This document shows, in pieces, positions 36,403 through 44,942 of a stretch of 64,000 nucleotides of DNA (position 1 is its first letter; every line of letters begins with the position of its first letter). The DNA comes from Desulfomarina profundi. GTDB lineage: Bacteria > Desulfobacterota > Desulfobulbia > Desulfobulbales > Desulfocapsaceae. The stretch is taken from the NCBI RefSeq assembly GCF_019703855.1, contig NZ_AP024086.1, forward strand, positions 1,198,501-1,262,500, in the 5' to 3' direction. The position numbers and the translations under genes are program-made. The notes beneath the pieces were generated by a model that made no database searches, was not told the DNA's origin, and was given only the letters and a program-made list of their open reading frames with translations.

Positions 36403-38130
36403 TCACCTGCTTCTTGGTCCTATTCTGATATTTCCTACCTGGCCATTGAAGATTTCCGCCGCCATGATGACCAGGGGATCGTCTGCAAGCTCTCTCCGCT
36501 TACGTCGGGGAGATTCTCCATTAGCGTCTCTATCGTCCAGCTCCTTATCAGGTACTATAAAACGTATCTTGATTGATTGCTGAAAAAAATCGAGAACAAA
36601 CTCGGAAAGCTGTTTCAGATTTTCCTTTTGCCTGAGAACCATACACTTCGCTGGTTTGCTGTAGCTCAGGTGCAGTTCACCGTCCACCTGTTTTGCGGAG
36701 TCGGCCTGTTCAAGATTTTGCGCCATCCAGAGTTTTCTCTCCCTGACGTAATCAATAAACTCCAGCCAGTCTTTACGGATATCTCTGGTATGGGGTTGAA
36801 CCTGCGGTTTCTCGGGTTCAGGTTTGGGTTCTTTTCGGGGTTTTTCAGCAATGGCAGCAGGAGGAGGTGATACCTGCGCCTTCGGTGGTATAATTTCAAC
36901 GTTTTCGACGTCTGTTTCTGGTGTAGCCTGTGATTCCGGTGTTTCTGCTGAGAGTTTCTCAGTGACTGGCGGGGGAGGGTCGGAGACGGGGAGACCTGCC
37001 AGAATTTTATCCACTTGCCCAAGCAAGGTGGAGACTGCAACAACGTTTCCCGCTTCAATTATTTTCAGGAAAGAGGTTTCAAGGGCGAGGCGCGGATGGC
37101 TGGAATTGCGGATGTCCTCCATGGTTGCCATGAGCATGCCCAGTTTCTGATGCAGTGTTTCCGGGTGATAATCTGCCGCAATATTCTTCAACTCGGCAAG
37201 CTCGTTCTCCGGAAGGTCGATAAGCTTGGCGCAGCCGTCAATCTTTGAGAAAAGCAGGGCCCGGAACTGGTCAATGAGGTCGATCAGAAAGCGTTTGATA
37301 TCAATTGAATAATTAAAAATATCCTCAAGGGCGCAAAGAACGTCTCCGGTATTGCCGTCAAGGAGGCCGCGGGCCACCGTCATGAGAAGGTCTCGGTCGA
37401 TGAGGCCCAGCAGCTCAATGACATCATCCTTGCTGATTGTTTTTTCACCAAAGGAAAACATCTGGTCAAGCAGGCTCAATCCGTCCCTGACGGATCCTTC
37501 TGCTTCACGGACAATAAGAGAAAGTGCGGCGGGCTCAATTTCAAACCCCTCTTCGTCGGCAAGTTTACGGAAATGATCGGACAGCTCTTCTGCCGATATA
37601 CGTTTTAACTCATACTGCTGGCAGCGGGAGAGAATGGTAATGGGGATCTTGTGGATCTCCGTTGTGGCGAACATGAAATAGACATGCTCCGGCGGTTCTT
37701 CCAGGGTTTTCAACAGGGCGTTAAAGGCCTCTGTTGTCAGCATGTGTACTTCGTCAATTATAAATATCTTGTACCTGGCGGAAGTGGGGAGGAATCGCAG
37801 TTTTTCCTTCAGCTCCCTGATCTCCTGAATACCGCGGTTTGAGGCCCCGTCAATTTCGTACAGGTCAATGGAACTGCCTGCCGAAATTTCACGACAGGAG
37901 GTACAGTCATCGCAGGGAGGGTTGCTTACTTCGGACTGGCAGTTGAGCGCCTTTGCCATGATCCGGGCCAGTGTGGTTTTGCCGACACCGCGTACTCCGG
38001 AGAACAGGATGGCATGGGCGACTCTTCTCCTGGCAATACTGTTTTGCAACGTCTTCACGACGGAGCGCTGGCCTATAACCTGGTCAAAGGTCTGGGGGCG
38101 GGATTTTCTTGCAAGAACAAGATAGGACAT
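36403..38130 (-). CDS. dnaX: DNA polymerase III subunits gamma and tau
   Basis: 575 residues. AAA+ clamp-loader ATPase: ARKSRPQTFDQVIGQ, Walker A GVRGVGKTTLAR, zinc cysteines in CQSEVSNPPCDDCTSC, Walker B FIIDEVHML, sensor 1 FATTE and arginine-finger SRC. A Pro/Glu-rich linker (about 375-455) leads to the tau-like C-terminal domain. I saw no clear A6G slippery site for making gamma. Followed by the ybaB-type gene and recR. Confidence 0.97.
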   Translation of the reverse strand: MSYLVLARKSRPQTFDQVIGQRSVVKTLQNSIARRRVAHAILFSGVRGVGKTTLARIMAKALNCQSEVSNPPCDDCTSCREISAGSSIDLYEIDGASNRGIQEIRELKEKLRFLPTSARYKIFIIDEVHMLTTEAFNALLKTLEEPPEHVYFMFATTEIHKIPITILSRCQQYELKRISAEELSDHFRKLADEEGFEIEPAALSLIVREAEGSVRDGLSLLDQMFSFGEKTISKDDVIELLGLIDRDLLMTVARGLLDGNTGDVLCALEDIFNYSIDIKRFLIDLIDQFRALLFSKIDGCAKLIDLPENELAELKNIAADYHPETLHQKLGMLMATMEDIRNSSHPRLALETSFLKIIEAGNVVAVSTLLGQVDKILAGLPVSDPPPPVTEKLSAETPESQATPETDVENVEIIPPKAQVSPPPAAIAEKPRKEPKPEPEKPQVQPHTRDIRKDWLEFIDYVRERKLWMAQNLEQADSAKQVDGELHLSYSKPAKCMVLRQKENLKQLSEFVLDFFQQSIKIRFIVPDKELDDRDANGESPRRKRRELADDPLVIMAAEIFNGQVGNIRIGPRSR

Positions 38131-38152
38131 GGAGTAGTCAGTTGGAAAAAAT

Positions 38153-38251
38153 GATAGCCGGGCAACCCCCGCACACGGAGAGTGTCACTGCCGTTGCTTC
38201 CTTCCGGACCTGGCGGGGTTCGTGATTCTCTGTTGCAGGGACCCGGCTATC
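38153..38251 (-). ncRNA. ffs: Signal recognition particle RNA, 4.5S type
   Basis: 99 bases. The ends GATAGCCGGG and CCCGGCTATC close a long hairpin. The apical domain has the universal SRP signature CAGGTCCGGAAGGAAGCA with the GGAA tetraloop. It lies between tRNA-Ser and dnaX, a frequent arrangement. Confidence 0.96.
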
Positions 38252-38268
38252 AAAATCATAATCAAGAC

Positions 38269-38354
38269 TGGCGGAGAGGGTGAGATTCGAACTCACGGTA
38301 CTCTCGTACACACGCGTTCCAGGCGTGCACCTTAAGCCACTCGGTCACCTCTCC
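38269..38354 (-). tRNA. tRNA-Ser (GGA)
   Basis: Minus strand: acceptor GGAGAGG/CCTCTCC, anticodon arm CACGC-CTGGAAC-GCGTG with anticodon GGA, a long variable arm (TGTACGAGAGTACC region) typical of serine tRNAs, T loop TTCGAAT, encoded CCA at 38269-38271. Confidence 0.95.
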
Positions 38355-38502
38355 AGCATTGTATCATACTCGCCTGAAAAATGAATGCGAATATGCCTGA
38401 TCAGGTTTACTCTGGTAAACGGATCAAAATGTGAGGTACTATGTAAACCTTCAAAGAGGATTTGGCAATCAAAAAAAAGCCGGTTCCGCGAAAAATATCA
38501 GA

Positions 38503-38994
38503 TTATCCTCTTCCCTGCAAGGTTTGCAGTCTTGAGTTTTTTCTTCTGGCTGCGAAAAATTTCTTCAGCAGTGCACCACATTCGCTTTCCAGCACGCCTC
38601 CTGTAATCGAAAGAGTGTGATTGAGTAATCCATCGGTGCCGATGGCGTACCTGGACACTGCTGCGCCGGTTTTCGGATCGGTGGCGCCAAAGACAAGACG
38701 GTCAACACGGGCATGGACCAGGGCCCCCATGCACATAATACAGGGTTCCAGGGTGACGTAGAGTGTTGTGCCGGGCAATCGGTAGTTGTCTACTATAACC
38801 GCCCCCTTTCGTAAAACCATTATTTCCGCATGGGCAGTTGGATCTTTGCTCCCTCTCGGACAATTACAGCCCCCGGCAATCAAATCATTTTCTCCCACAA
38901 GAACAGCCCCCACGGGAACTTCTCCCTCTTTTTCTGCGAGAACAGCCATTTCCAGGGCCAGTTTCATCCATTTTTTATCAGCTTTCTCATCCAC
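38503..38994 (-). CDS. tadA: tRNA-specific adenosine deaminase
   Basis: 163 residues. Zinc deaminase motifs TAHAEIMVL (His and catalytic Glu) and PCIMCMGALVHARV (two Cys). EVPVGAVLV and FGATDPKTGAA are TadA-specific. Makes inosine at position 34 of tRNA-Arg(ACG). Close to tRNA-Ser and ffs. Confidence 0.96.
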   Translation of the reverse strand: MDEKADKKWMKLALEMAVLAEKEGEVPVGAVLVGENDLIAGGCNCPRGSKDPTAHAEIMVLRKGAVIVDNYRLPGTTLYVTLEPCIMCMGALVHARVDRLVFGATDPKTGAAVSRYAIGTDGLLNHTLSITGGVLESECGALLKKFFAARRKNSRLQTLQGRG

Positions 38995-39101
38995 TGTAGA
39001 AAATCCTTTACTTATTTAGTTGCTTTCTTTGCCTCCCTTTCGTATAACAAAAAAGAGAGTTACGATTTTGAAATATAATTTACCGTCTTGTAATAAGTGC
39101 C

Positions 39102-40538
39102 ATGCATAAAATTTTAATCTATGACACATATAGGACTACCGCGGATATCATGGTTGCCGCTCTTCGTGATAAGTGTGTTTTGACATGTAAGACTAACAAA
39201 GTTGAATTTCAAGAAGAGATTCAGGCAAAGCAGCATGACCTGGTCTTTATTGATATTGACGACGGACGGTCCCTGCCTCTGCTCGAGAAACTTCATAATC
39301 GTGATCCCTATCTTCCCATCATTCTGACAAGTAATAACGAAAAAGCAGAATTGATTGTTCAGGCCATGAACAGCGGTGCCAGCGATTTTCTGGTCCACCC
39401 CATTTCGCCTGAGCGGATCAATATAGCCGTTGACAAGGCGATAAAAATCCGTGACCAGCGGTTTGAGATTGCCTACCTGCGGAGAAACCAGGATGTCGTC
39501 TACGATTTCAGGGATGTGGTTGCCGTCAGCCCTTCCATGAGAAAAGTCATAACCAGTCTTGAACGTTTTGCCGGGACGGATTCCACCATTCTCATAACCG
39601 GGGATACGGGAACCGGCAAAAGTTTCCTGTCCGGAACAGTCCATTTTAATTCTCCGCGAAGAAAAAAGCCCTTTGTAAAAATTAACTGTGCCAATATTCC
39701 GGAAGACCTTCTTGAGTCTGAACTCTTCGGCCACGAAAAAGGTGCCTTTACCGGAGCTGACAAGCAGCGGATCGGTCGGTTTGAACAGGCCGGCGGCGGC
39801 ACCATTTTTCTTGACGAGATAGGCGAGATGAAACTGCGCCTGCAAACCAAGCTCCTCAGGGTTCTTGAGGAAAAATCCTTTGAGCGGGTGGGGGGGAACA
39901 AAACCATCTACTCGGATGTGCGTATAATTGCCGCCACCAACAAGGATCTTGTGGAGCAGGTGGATCTGGGTCTTTTCAGGGAGGATCTCTACTATCGCAT
40001 TAATGTCCTGCCGGTATCACTGCCCTCTTTAAAGGAAAGAAAACAGTGCATCCAGCCCCTGGCCGAAATCCTGCTGGATAAATTCTGCAAATCCACCCAC
40101 CGGGAGATCCTCGGTTTCAGGCGGGAAGCCATGGAAATGATGATTGAATACGACTGGCCCGGAAATATCAGGCAGCTGGCCAATACAATTGAACGGGCAG
40201 TTATCCTGGAAGACGGTCGGGAGATCCGGGCGGAGAATCTTTCCCTGCCCACCAGGAAAATGCGAAAGGCTGTTCGCAGATCTGCTGGAAATGATCCATC
40301 AGCTGGTGAAAAAGAGGCAAGGGAAAGCGGGCGACGGGCGGAAAAACCACTTTCCCTGGCCGACCAGGAGAGGGAACTTATCCTCATGGTACTGGAGGAA
40401 TGCCTATGGGTGCAGAAAAACGCGGCGGCAAAGCTCGGTATCAGCCCCCGCGCTCTCAATTACAAAATTAACAAGCTCGGTATTACCCATCCACACTGGC
40501 GTCGTAATAAGCGAAAGGAAGACAGGGAAAAGGTATAA
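39102..40538 (+). CDS. Sigma-54-dependent response regulator with degenerate receiver
   Basis: 478 residues in three domains: receiver (1-118), AAA+ activator (about 143-370) and Fis-type HTH (about 425-465). Walker A GDTGTGKS (167-174), GAFTGA loop for sigma-54 contact (214-219) and FLDEIGEM are intact, so it should activate sigma-54 promoters. The receiver has the phosphoacceptor-like D51 (FIDID). It has lost one residue of the acidic pair (IYDTY instead of a DD), and the conserved Lys is His99 (VHPISP), so phosphorylation control may be altered. No kinase gene is adjacent. A link to the sigma-54 promoter at 14649 is possible but unproven. Confidence 0.93.
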   Translation: MHKILIYDTYRTTADIMVAALRDKCVLTCKTNKVEFQEEIQAKQHDLVFIDIDDGRSLPLLEKLHNRDPYLPIILTSNNEKAELIVQAMNSGASDFLVHPISPERINIAVDKAIKIRDQRFEIAYLRRNQDVVYDFRDVVAVSPSMRKVITSLERFAGTDSTILITGDTGTGKSFLSGTVHFNSPRRKKPFVKINCANIPEDLLESELFGHEKGAFTGADKQRIGRFEQAGGGTIFLDEIGEMKLRLQTKLLRVLEEKSFERVGGNKTIYSDVRIIAATNKDLVEQVDLGLFREDLYYRINVLPVSLPSLKERKQCIQPLAEILLDKFCKSTHREILGFRREAMEMMIEYDWPGNIRQLANTIERAVILEDGREIRAENLSLPTRKMRKAVRRSAGNDPSAGEKEARESGRRAEKPLSLADQERELILMVLEECLWVQKNAAAKLGISPRALNYKINKLGITHPHWRRNKRKEDREKV

Positions 40539-40550
40539 TAAAACACTGCC

Positions 40551-42329
40551 TTATTCGATGCGTGCCAGCATCTCTTCAATCACCCCGAGACCCGTTTGCC
40601 AGAATTTCGCATCATTCAGGTCAATACCGAACGGCTGCAGCAACTCATAAGGGCTGGCTGAGCCGCCTGCCTCAAGCAGGGTCAGGTATTTTTTCACAAA
40701 GGGTTGCCCCTCCTTGAGATAGAGCCCGTACAGGGCAAGAACCAGCAGTTCGCCAAAGGCGTATGAATAGACATAGCCGGGTGTGGAGAGAAAGTGGGGA
40801 ATATAGGACCACCAGATACCATAATCCTCTCCAAGCTCAACCGAATCGCCAAACATTTCCCTCTGGGTTGACAACCAGAAGGAATTGAACTTTTCGTTGC
40901 TGATTTCTCCCTCCTGCCTGCGCGATTCATGCATCAACTGCTCGAATCGGTTCATGGCCGTCTGCCTGAATACCGTTGCGAAAATGGACTCCAGCTTCTG
41001 GCAGATGAAGGCTCGCTGTTCCTTTTTGTCGTCGATCAAGTCAAGCTGGCTGTTGAATACAAGGAGTTCGGCAAAGACGGAGGCCGTTTCCGCCAGGGGC
41101 AGGGGAGTATCGCTGTTGAAATGTCCCTGTCGTGCCGCCAGAACCTGGTGAATACCGTGGCCGAGCTCATGGGCGACGGTGGAGACATCACGCAGGTTTC
41201 CCGTGTAGTTGACGAGGATATAGGGATGGACTTCGGGCACACAGGGATGGGCAAAGGCTCCGCCCCTCTTGGAGCTGCTTACAGGGGCGTGTATCCAGTT
41301 TTTCATAAAAAACTGTTCTGCGATTTCAGCCATTTCCGGAGAAAAGGTTTCAAAAGAGTCCAGAACCGTGCTCCTGCACTCATCCCAGCCAATCTGCCGG
41401 GTGGGCAGGGACGGCAGCGGCGCATAGCGGTCATAATCCCGGAGCCTGTCCAGGCCTAGCAGATCGCCTTTGATCGTGTAGTATCGCCTGACGATATCAT
41501 ACCGTGAAACCACTGTTTTGATCAGGGTTTCAACTGTACTGTCCTTCAGCTGGTTGCTGAGGTTCATGGCACTGAGCCAACTCTCAAAACCGCGCAGCCG
41601 GTCGGTGATCATCTTGTCCGCCGCAAGGGTGTTGAAAATATGGCAGAGCAGATGTGACTGGTCCTTCAATCCCAGGGTCATATCGGTTGCCGCCTGTTTT
41701 CGCACCGTCCTCTTTTCGTGGTACAGATCGGTGAGAACCTCCTCTTCCGTCCGCCCCTGTTCTCCGAATTTCTGATGTGCGAAGATTTTTTCAAACAGGG
41801 TGGTCCAGCTGTTTCGGCCGACAACTTCCTTTTCCAGGAGAAGTTTTTCCTCCTTTTCGGAGAGTTGATGGGGACGAAACTTGCGCATGGTGCGCAGGTA
41901 ATGACTGTAGGGGGCAAGCAGTGGCGAAGACAGCAGTTTTTCCACATGGCTGTCCCCAAGATTGTTCCATTCCAGCTCAAAAAAAACGGTGCGGGCGGAA
42001 CAGAAGGAATAGAGCTCATGGATCTTTTGATCCAAGGCACCCGCTACCTCGTTGTCGATCCGGGTGATGAAATTCAAAAAAGAAAAGGTGGCAAGCTTTG
42101 TCAGCCGCTCGTCCAGCTGTTCAAGGCGCCTGACCAGCTCAAAGAGATGTTTATTATCCAGCTCGGCCACAGTTTTCGAGTGCGTCGCATGAATGGCCTC
42201 GGCCTCTTCCCTGCAGAAAATGATATCCTTTTCCAGGGCAGGGTCGTCTTCTCCCCGGTAAAGATCAGAGAGGTTCCAGAGAACCCGATCGGTACCGAGA
42301 GTGCTGTTCAGATCTGTGGTTTTTGCCAT
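40551..42329 (-). CDS. pepF: M3-family oligoendopeptidase F
   Basis: 592-residue zinc metallopeptidase. HELGHGIHQ supplies HExxH and the later ETASVFAELL Glu is the third zinc ligand. WNLSDLYRGEDDP at the N-terminus and YSYAFGELLVLALYGLY near the C-terminus are typical of PepF/M3 enzymes. Cytoplasmic, degrades short peptides. 15 bases after trpA's ORF begins on the same strand downstream; convergent with the response-regulator gene. Confidence 0.93.
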   Translation of the reverse strand: MAKTTDLNSTLGTDRVLWNLSDLYRGEDDPALEKDIIFCREEAEAIHATHSKTVAELDNKHLFELVRRLEQLDERLTKLATFSFLNFITRIDNEVAGALDQKIHELYSFCSARTVFFELEWNNLGDSHVEKLLSSPLLAPYSHYLRTMRKFRPHQLSEKEEKLLLEKEVVGRNSWTTLFEKIFAHQKFGEQGRTEEEVLTDLYHEKRTVRKQAATDMTLGLKDQSHLLCHIFNTLAADKMITDRLRGFESWLSAMNLSNQLKDSTVETLIKTVVSRYDIVRRYYTIKGDLLGLDRLRDYDRYAPLPSLPTRQIGWDECRSTVLDSFETFSPEMAEIAEQFFMKNWIHAPVSSSKRGGAFAHPCVPEVHPYILVNYTGNLRDVSTVAHELGHGIHQVLAARQGHFNSDTPLPLAETASVFAELLVFNSQLDLIDDKKEQRAFICQKLESIFATVFRQTAMNRFEQLMHESRRQEGEISNEKFNSFWLSTQREMFGDSVELGEDYGIWWSYIPHFLSTPGYVYSYAFGELLVLALYGLYLKEGQPFVKKYLTLLEAGGSASPYELLQPFGIDLNDAKFWQTGLGVIEEMLARIE

Positions 42330-42344
42330 TGACTGTTCCTCTTT

Positions 42345-43118
42345 TCAGTTTGTCGCCAGCAGATCGGCGAGATACGGGCCGACCGCCCGCGCGCCTTTAC
42401 TGTCCACCAGCCTGATGGTCTCTGAGCCGATGACTGCCATATCCGCTTTGCCGATGAGCGCTTCAATATCCTTTCTGTCCCTGATGCCGAAACCAACCGC
42501 CAGCGGCAGTCCGGTCGCCTTCCTGCATCGCTTCAGATAGCGGCTGAAACCGTCATCAAATTCGGATTGGGCACCGGTTACACCCCTGCGTGCTACACAG
42601 TAAATAAAACCACTGCCATGGTTGTTCAGTGCGGCCATTCTCTCGTCTGTTGAGGTGGGGGTAAAGATCAGGATCGGGGCAATTCTGTATTCTTTTGCGT
42701 AGCCGAAAAAATCCGGGCTCATCTCCGGGGGAAGATCAGGGATAATCAGTCCCTTTATTCCGGCCGCTGCACTTGCCTCAAAAAACGCTTTTTCTCCATA
42801 TTTATAAACAATATTGTAATAGGTCATATAGAGAAAGGGGATGTCATACTGTTCGGCCATTTCCCGGCCGAACTCCAGGCATTGTTCCACGCTGGTCCCC
42901 AGGGCCAGGCTGTCCTGGTTTGCCTTGAGGATGACAGGTCCGTCGGCCATCGGTTCTGAAAAAGGAATCTGCATCTCTATACAGTCCACGCCGTTTTCCA
43001 CCATCCCGGCGATCACCTCTCTGTTGACTTCAAACGAGGGGTAGCCGAGGACAATATGGGTCATCAACAGGATTTTTTTGTTATTTTTGCGATCACGCAA
43101 TATTTTTTCAAGACTCAT
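42345..43118 (-). CDS. trpA: Tryptophan synthase, alpha chain
   Basis: 257 residues. Catalytic Glu and Asp sit in CIEMQIPFSEPMADGPVI. LIIPDLPPE and the phosphate-binding AVGFGIRDRKDIEAL are present. Cleaves indole-3-glycerol phosphate and passes indole to TrpB. Ten bases downstream of trpB; other trp genes are not in the window. Confidence 0.95.
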   Translation of the reverse strand: MSLEKILRDRKNNKKILLMTHIVLGYPSFEVNREVIAGMVENGVDCIEMQIPFSEPMADGPVILKANQDSLALGTSVEQCLEFGREMAEQYDIPFLYMTYYNIVYKYGEKAFFEASAAAGIKGLIIPDLPPEMSPDFFGYAKEYRIAPILIFTPTSTDERMAALNNHGSGFIYCVARRGVTGAQSEFDDGFSRYLKRCRKATGLPLAVGFGIRDRKDIEALIGKADMAVIGSETIRLVDSKGARAVGPYLADLLATN

Positions 43119-43128
43119 ATATTCTCCA

Positions 43129-44364
43129 TCATGAGTTTGTTTTATACTGTTCGGCCCGTTCTATGATAAATTCCTTCCAGGACGGGTCATCAAAGGCATC
43201 GGCGATGGTAAAGATATCCTTGTCTCCCCGGCCGGACTGGTTAATGATGATTGCATCATCAGAAGAAAGGTCTCCGGCCTCCTTAAAGGCCTGAACAAAA
43301 CCGTGGGCCGATTCCAGCGCGGGGATAATGCCTTCAAGTTTCATTGTGAGATCCAGTGCTTCAATGACTTCTCCGTCTGTTGCCGACTCAAAGCGCACTT
43401 TTTTCCGTTCCCAGAGATCTGCCAGGATGGGGCTGACACCGACATAATCAAGACCCGCCGCCACGGAGTGGGTTTCAAGCATCTGCCCGTCATCGTTCTG
43501 GAGAAACATGGTCTTGTATCCCTGAGCGACACCGGGGCTGGCATCGGTACCGGATAACCTTGCGGCATGAAGCCCGCTGTCAAGGCCACGGCCGCCCGCC
43601 TCAACTCCGACCAGTTCCGTCTCTTCATTGCCGAGAAAACCCTGGAAAATACCCATGGCATTGGAGCCACCGCCTACGCAACCATAGACCCGTGCCGGCG
43701 GCCTGCCGTGCATGGCCAGAATCTGTTCGGTCGCTTCCCGGCCGATGATCGACTGGAACCAGGAGACCATCTCGGGAAAAGGGGCGGGTCCGCAGGCGGT
43801 GCCGAACACATAATGAGTTGAATCCACATGGGAAACCCAGTCCCTGAACGCCTCATTGATGGCATCTTTCAGGGTGCGGTTGCCGTCCTTTACCGGCACA
43901 ACCTCTGCTCCCATCTTTTCCATCCAGAAGACATTGGGGCGCTGGCGCAGGACATCCACTTCGCCCATGTAGATGGTACATTCAAAGCCGAATTTGGCGG
44001 CCATTGTCGCCGTGGCCATACCATGCTGCCCGGCCCCGGTCTCGGCAATGACTCTTTTTTTTCCCATCCTTTTCACAAGCAGTCCCTGGCCCATGACGTT
44101 GTTGGCCTTATGGGCGCCGGTATGGTTCAGGTCTTCCCGCTTTATATAAATTTTCGCGCCGCCAAAGTGGTTTGTAAGATTTTCCGCGAAGGTCAGTGGT
44201 GTGGGGCGGCAGGAATAGGTGGACATGAGGTTTGTATAGTCCTGCCAGAAGGCGGGATCATTTCTTGCCCTGTCGTATTCCTCTCGCAGCCGCTCAAATG
44301 TCCTGTTCAGTATTTCCGGGATATACGAACCACCCCAGTTGCCGAAAAAACCCTGTTTATTCAT
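43129..44364 (-). CDS. trpB: Tryptophan synthase, beta chain
   Basis: About 411 residues from ATG 44364 (MNKQGFFGNWGGSYIPE), with GGGGA upstream; an in-frame ATG at 44397 is less likely. The PLP lysine is in HTGAHKANN, the catalytic ETGAGQHGMATATMAAKFG motif is intact, and the phosphate loop is GCVGGGSNAMG. Somewhat divergent from the common TrpB1 (NWGGSYIPE instead of the usual GGxYVPE), but adjacent to trpA, so it is expected to act in the alpha2-beta2 enzyme. Order trpB-trpA. Confidence 0.94.
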   Translation of the reverse strand: MNKQGFFGNWGGSYIPEILNRTFERLREEYDRARNDPAFWQDYTNLMSTYSCRPTPLTFAENLTNHFGGAKIYIKREDLNHTGAHKANNVMGQGLLVKRMGKKRVIAETGAGQHGMATATMAAKFGFECTIYMGEVDVLRQRPNVFWMEKMGAEVVPVKDGNRTLKDAINEAFRDWVSHVDSTHYVFGTACGPAPFPEMVSWFQSIIGREATEQILAMHGRPPARVYGCVGGGSNAMGIFQGFLGNEETELVGVEAGGRGLDSGLHAARLSGTDASPGVAQGYKTMFLQNDDGQMLETHSVAAGLDYVGVSPILADLWERKKVRFESATDGEVIEALDLTMKLEGIIPALESAHGFVQAFKEAGDLSSDDAIIINQSGRGDKDIFTIADAFDDPSWKEFIIERAEQYKTNS

Positions 44365-44504
44365 AAAATTGTCCCCGATATTTCTATTTTTTCGCACCGG
44401 ATCGTCTCTACACCAAGGATTGGATAAAAATCCTTGAATTCAAGGTGTTTTTTCTGATAAGCTAAGTGAAATATACCACTTATTCATTGGTAAAGGAGCT
44501 TACA

Positions 44505-44942
44505 ATGACAATAGACGGTGCCGTGTCCGAAAGAAACGCAGTCGATTCAGAAAAAATACTCACTTTTCCCGAAGGTATTCCGGGTTTTGAAAAATACACT
44601 ACTTACCTTCTTTTTCACAAGGAAGAAAATGATATTCTTGCCTATTGGCTCGAATCCTGTGATTCCCCGAAAGTCACCTTTACTCTTGTGGACCCGGGAC
44701 AGTACGGCATCAGCTATCAACTGGAACTGACGGAAAAAGAGCAGGAGCTGCTCAAGGCAAAGAGTTCTGCCGACCTTGGTGTGTTTCTAATCCTGAGTAA
44801 ACACGGGGAAGGGGAAAATCAGCCGGGAGGGCTCCATGCCAATATCGCCGGTCCCGTTATTATCAACCCAAAGAACCGTCTTGGCCTGCAGAAGGTAATT
44901 GAGAAATCCTCCGTCAATACCATTATCACAGAGAAGAAGTGA
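44505..44942 (+). CDS. fliW: Flagellar assembly factor FliW
   Basis: 145 residues from ATG 44505, chosen because AAAGGAG lies just upstream (the frame is open from 44466). LTFPEGIPGFEKYTTYLLF, the DSPKVTFTLVDPGQY block and PVIINPKNRLGLQKV are FliW signatures. FliW binds flagellin and CsrA to couple filament synthesis to assembly. csrA and flagellin genes are not nearby. Its last 17 bases overlap the convergent gene at 44926. Confidence 0.9.
   Translation: MTIDGAVSERNAVDSEKILTFPEGIPGFEKYTTYLLFHKEENDILAYWLESCDSPKVTFTLVDPGQYGISYQLELTEKEQELLKAKSSADLGVFLILSKHGEGENQPGGLHANIAGPVIINPKNRLGLQKVIEKSSVNTIITEKK

Noticed and set aside
44398-44490. Trp attenuator before trpB
   Set aside because: A minus-strand small frame (MNKWYISLSL...) has only one Trp codon and no ribosome site. 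The palindrome CCTTGAATTCAAGG could simply be a terminator or operator.
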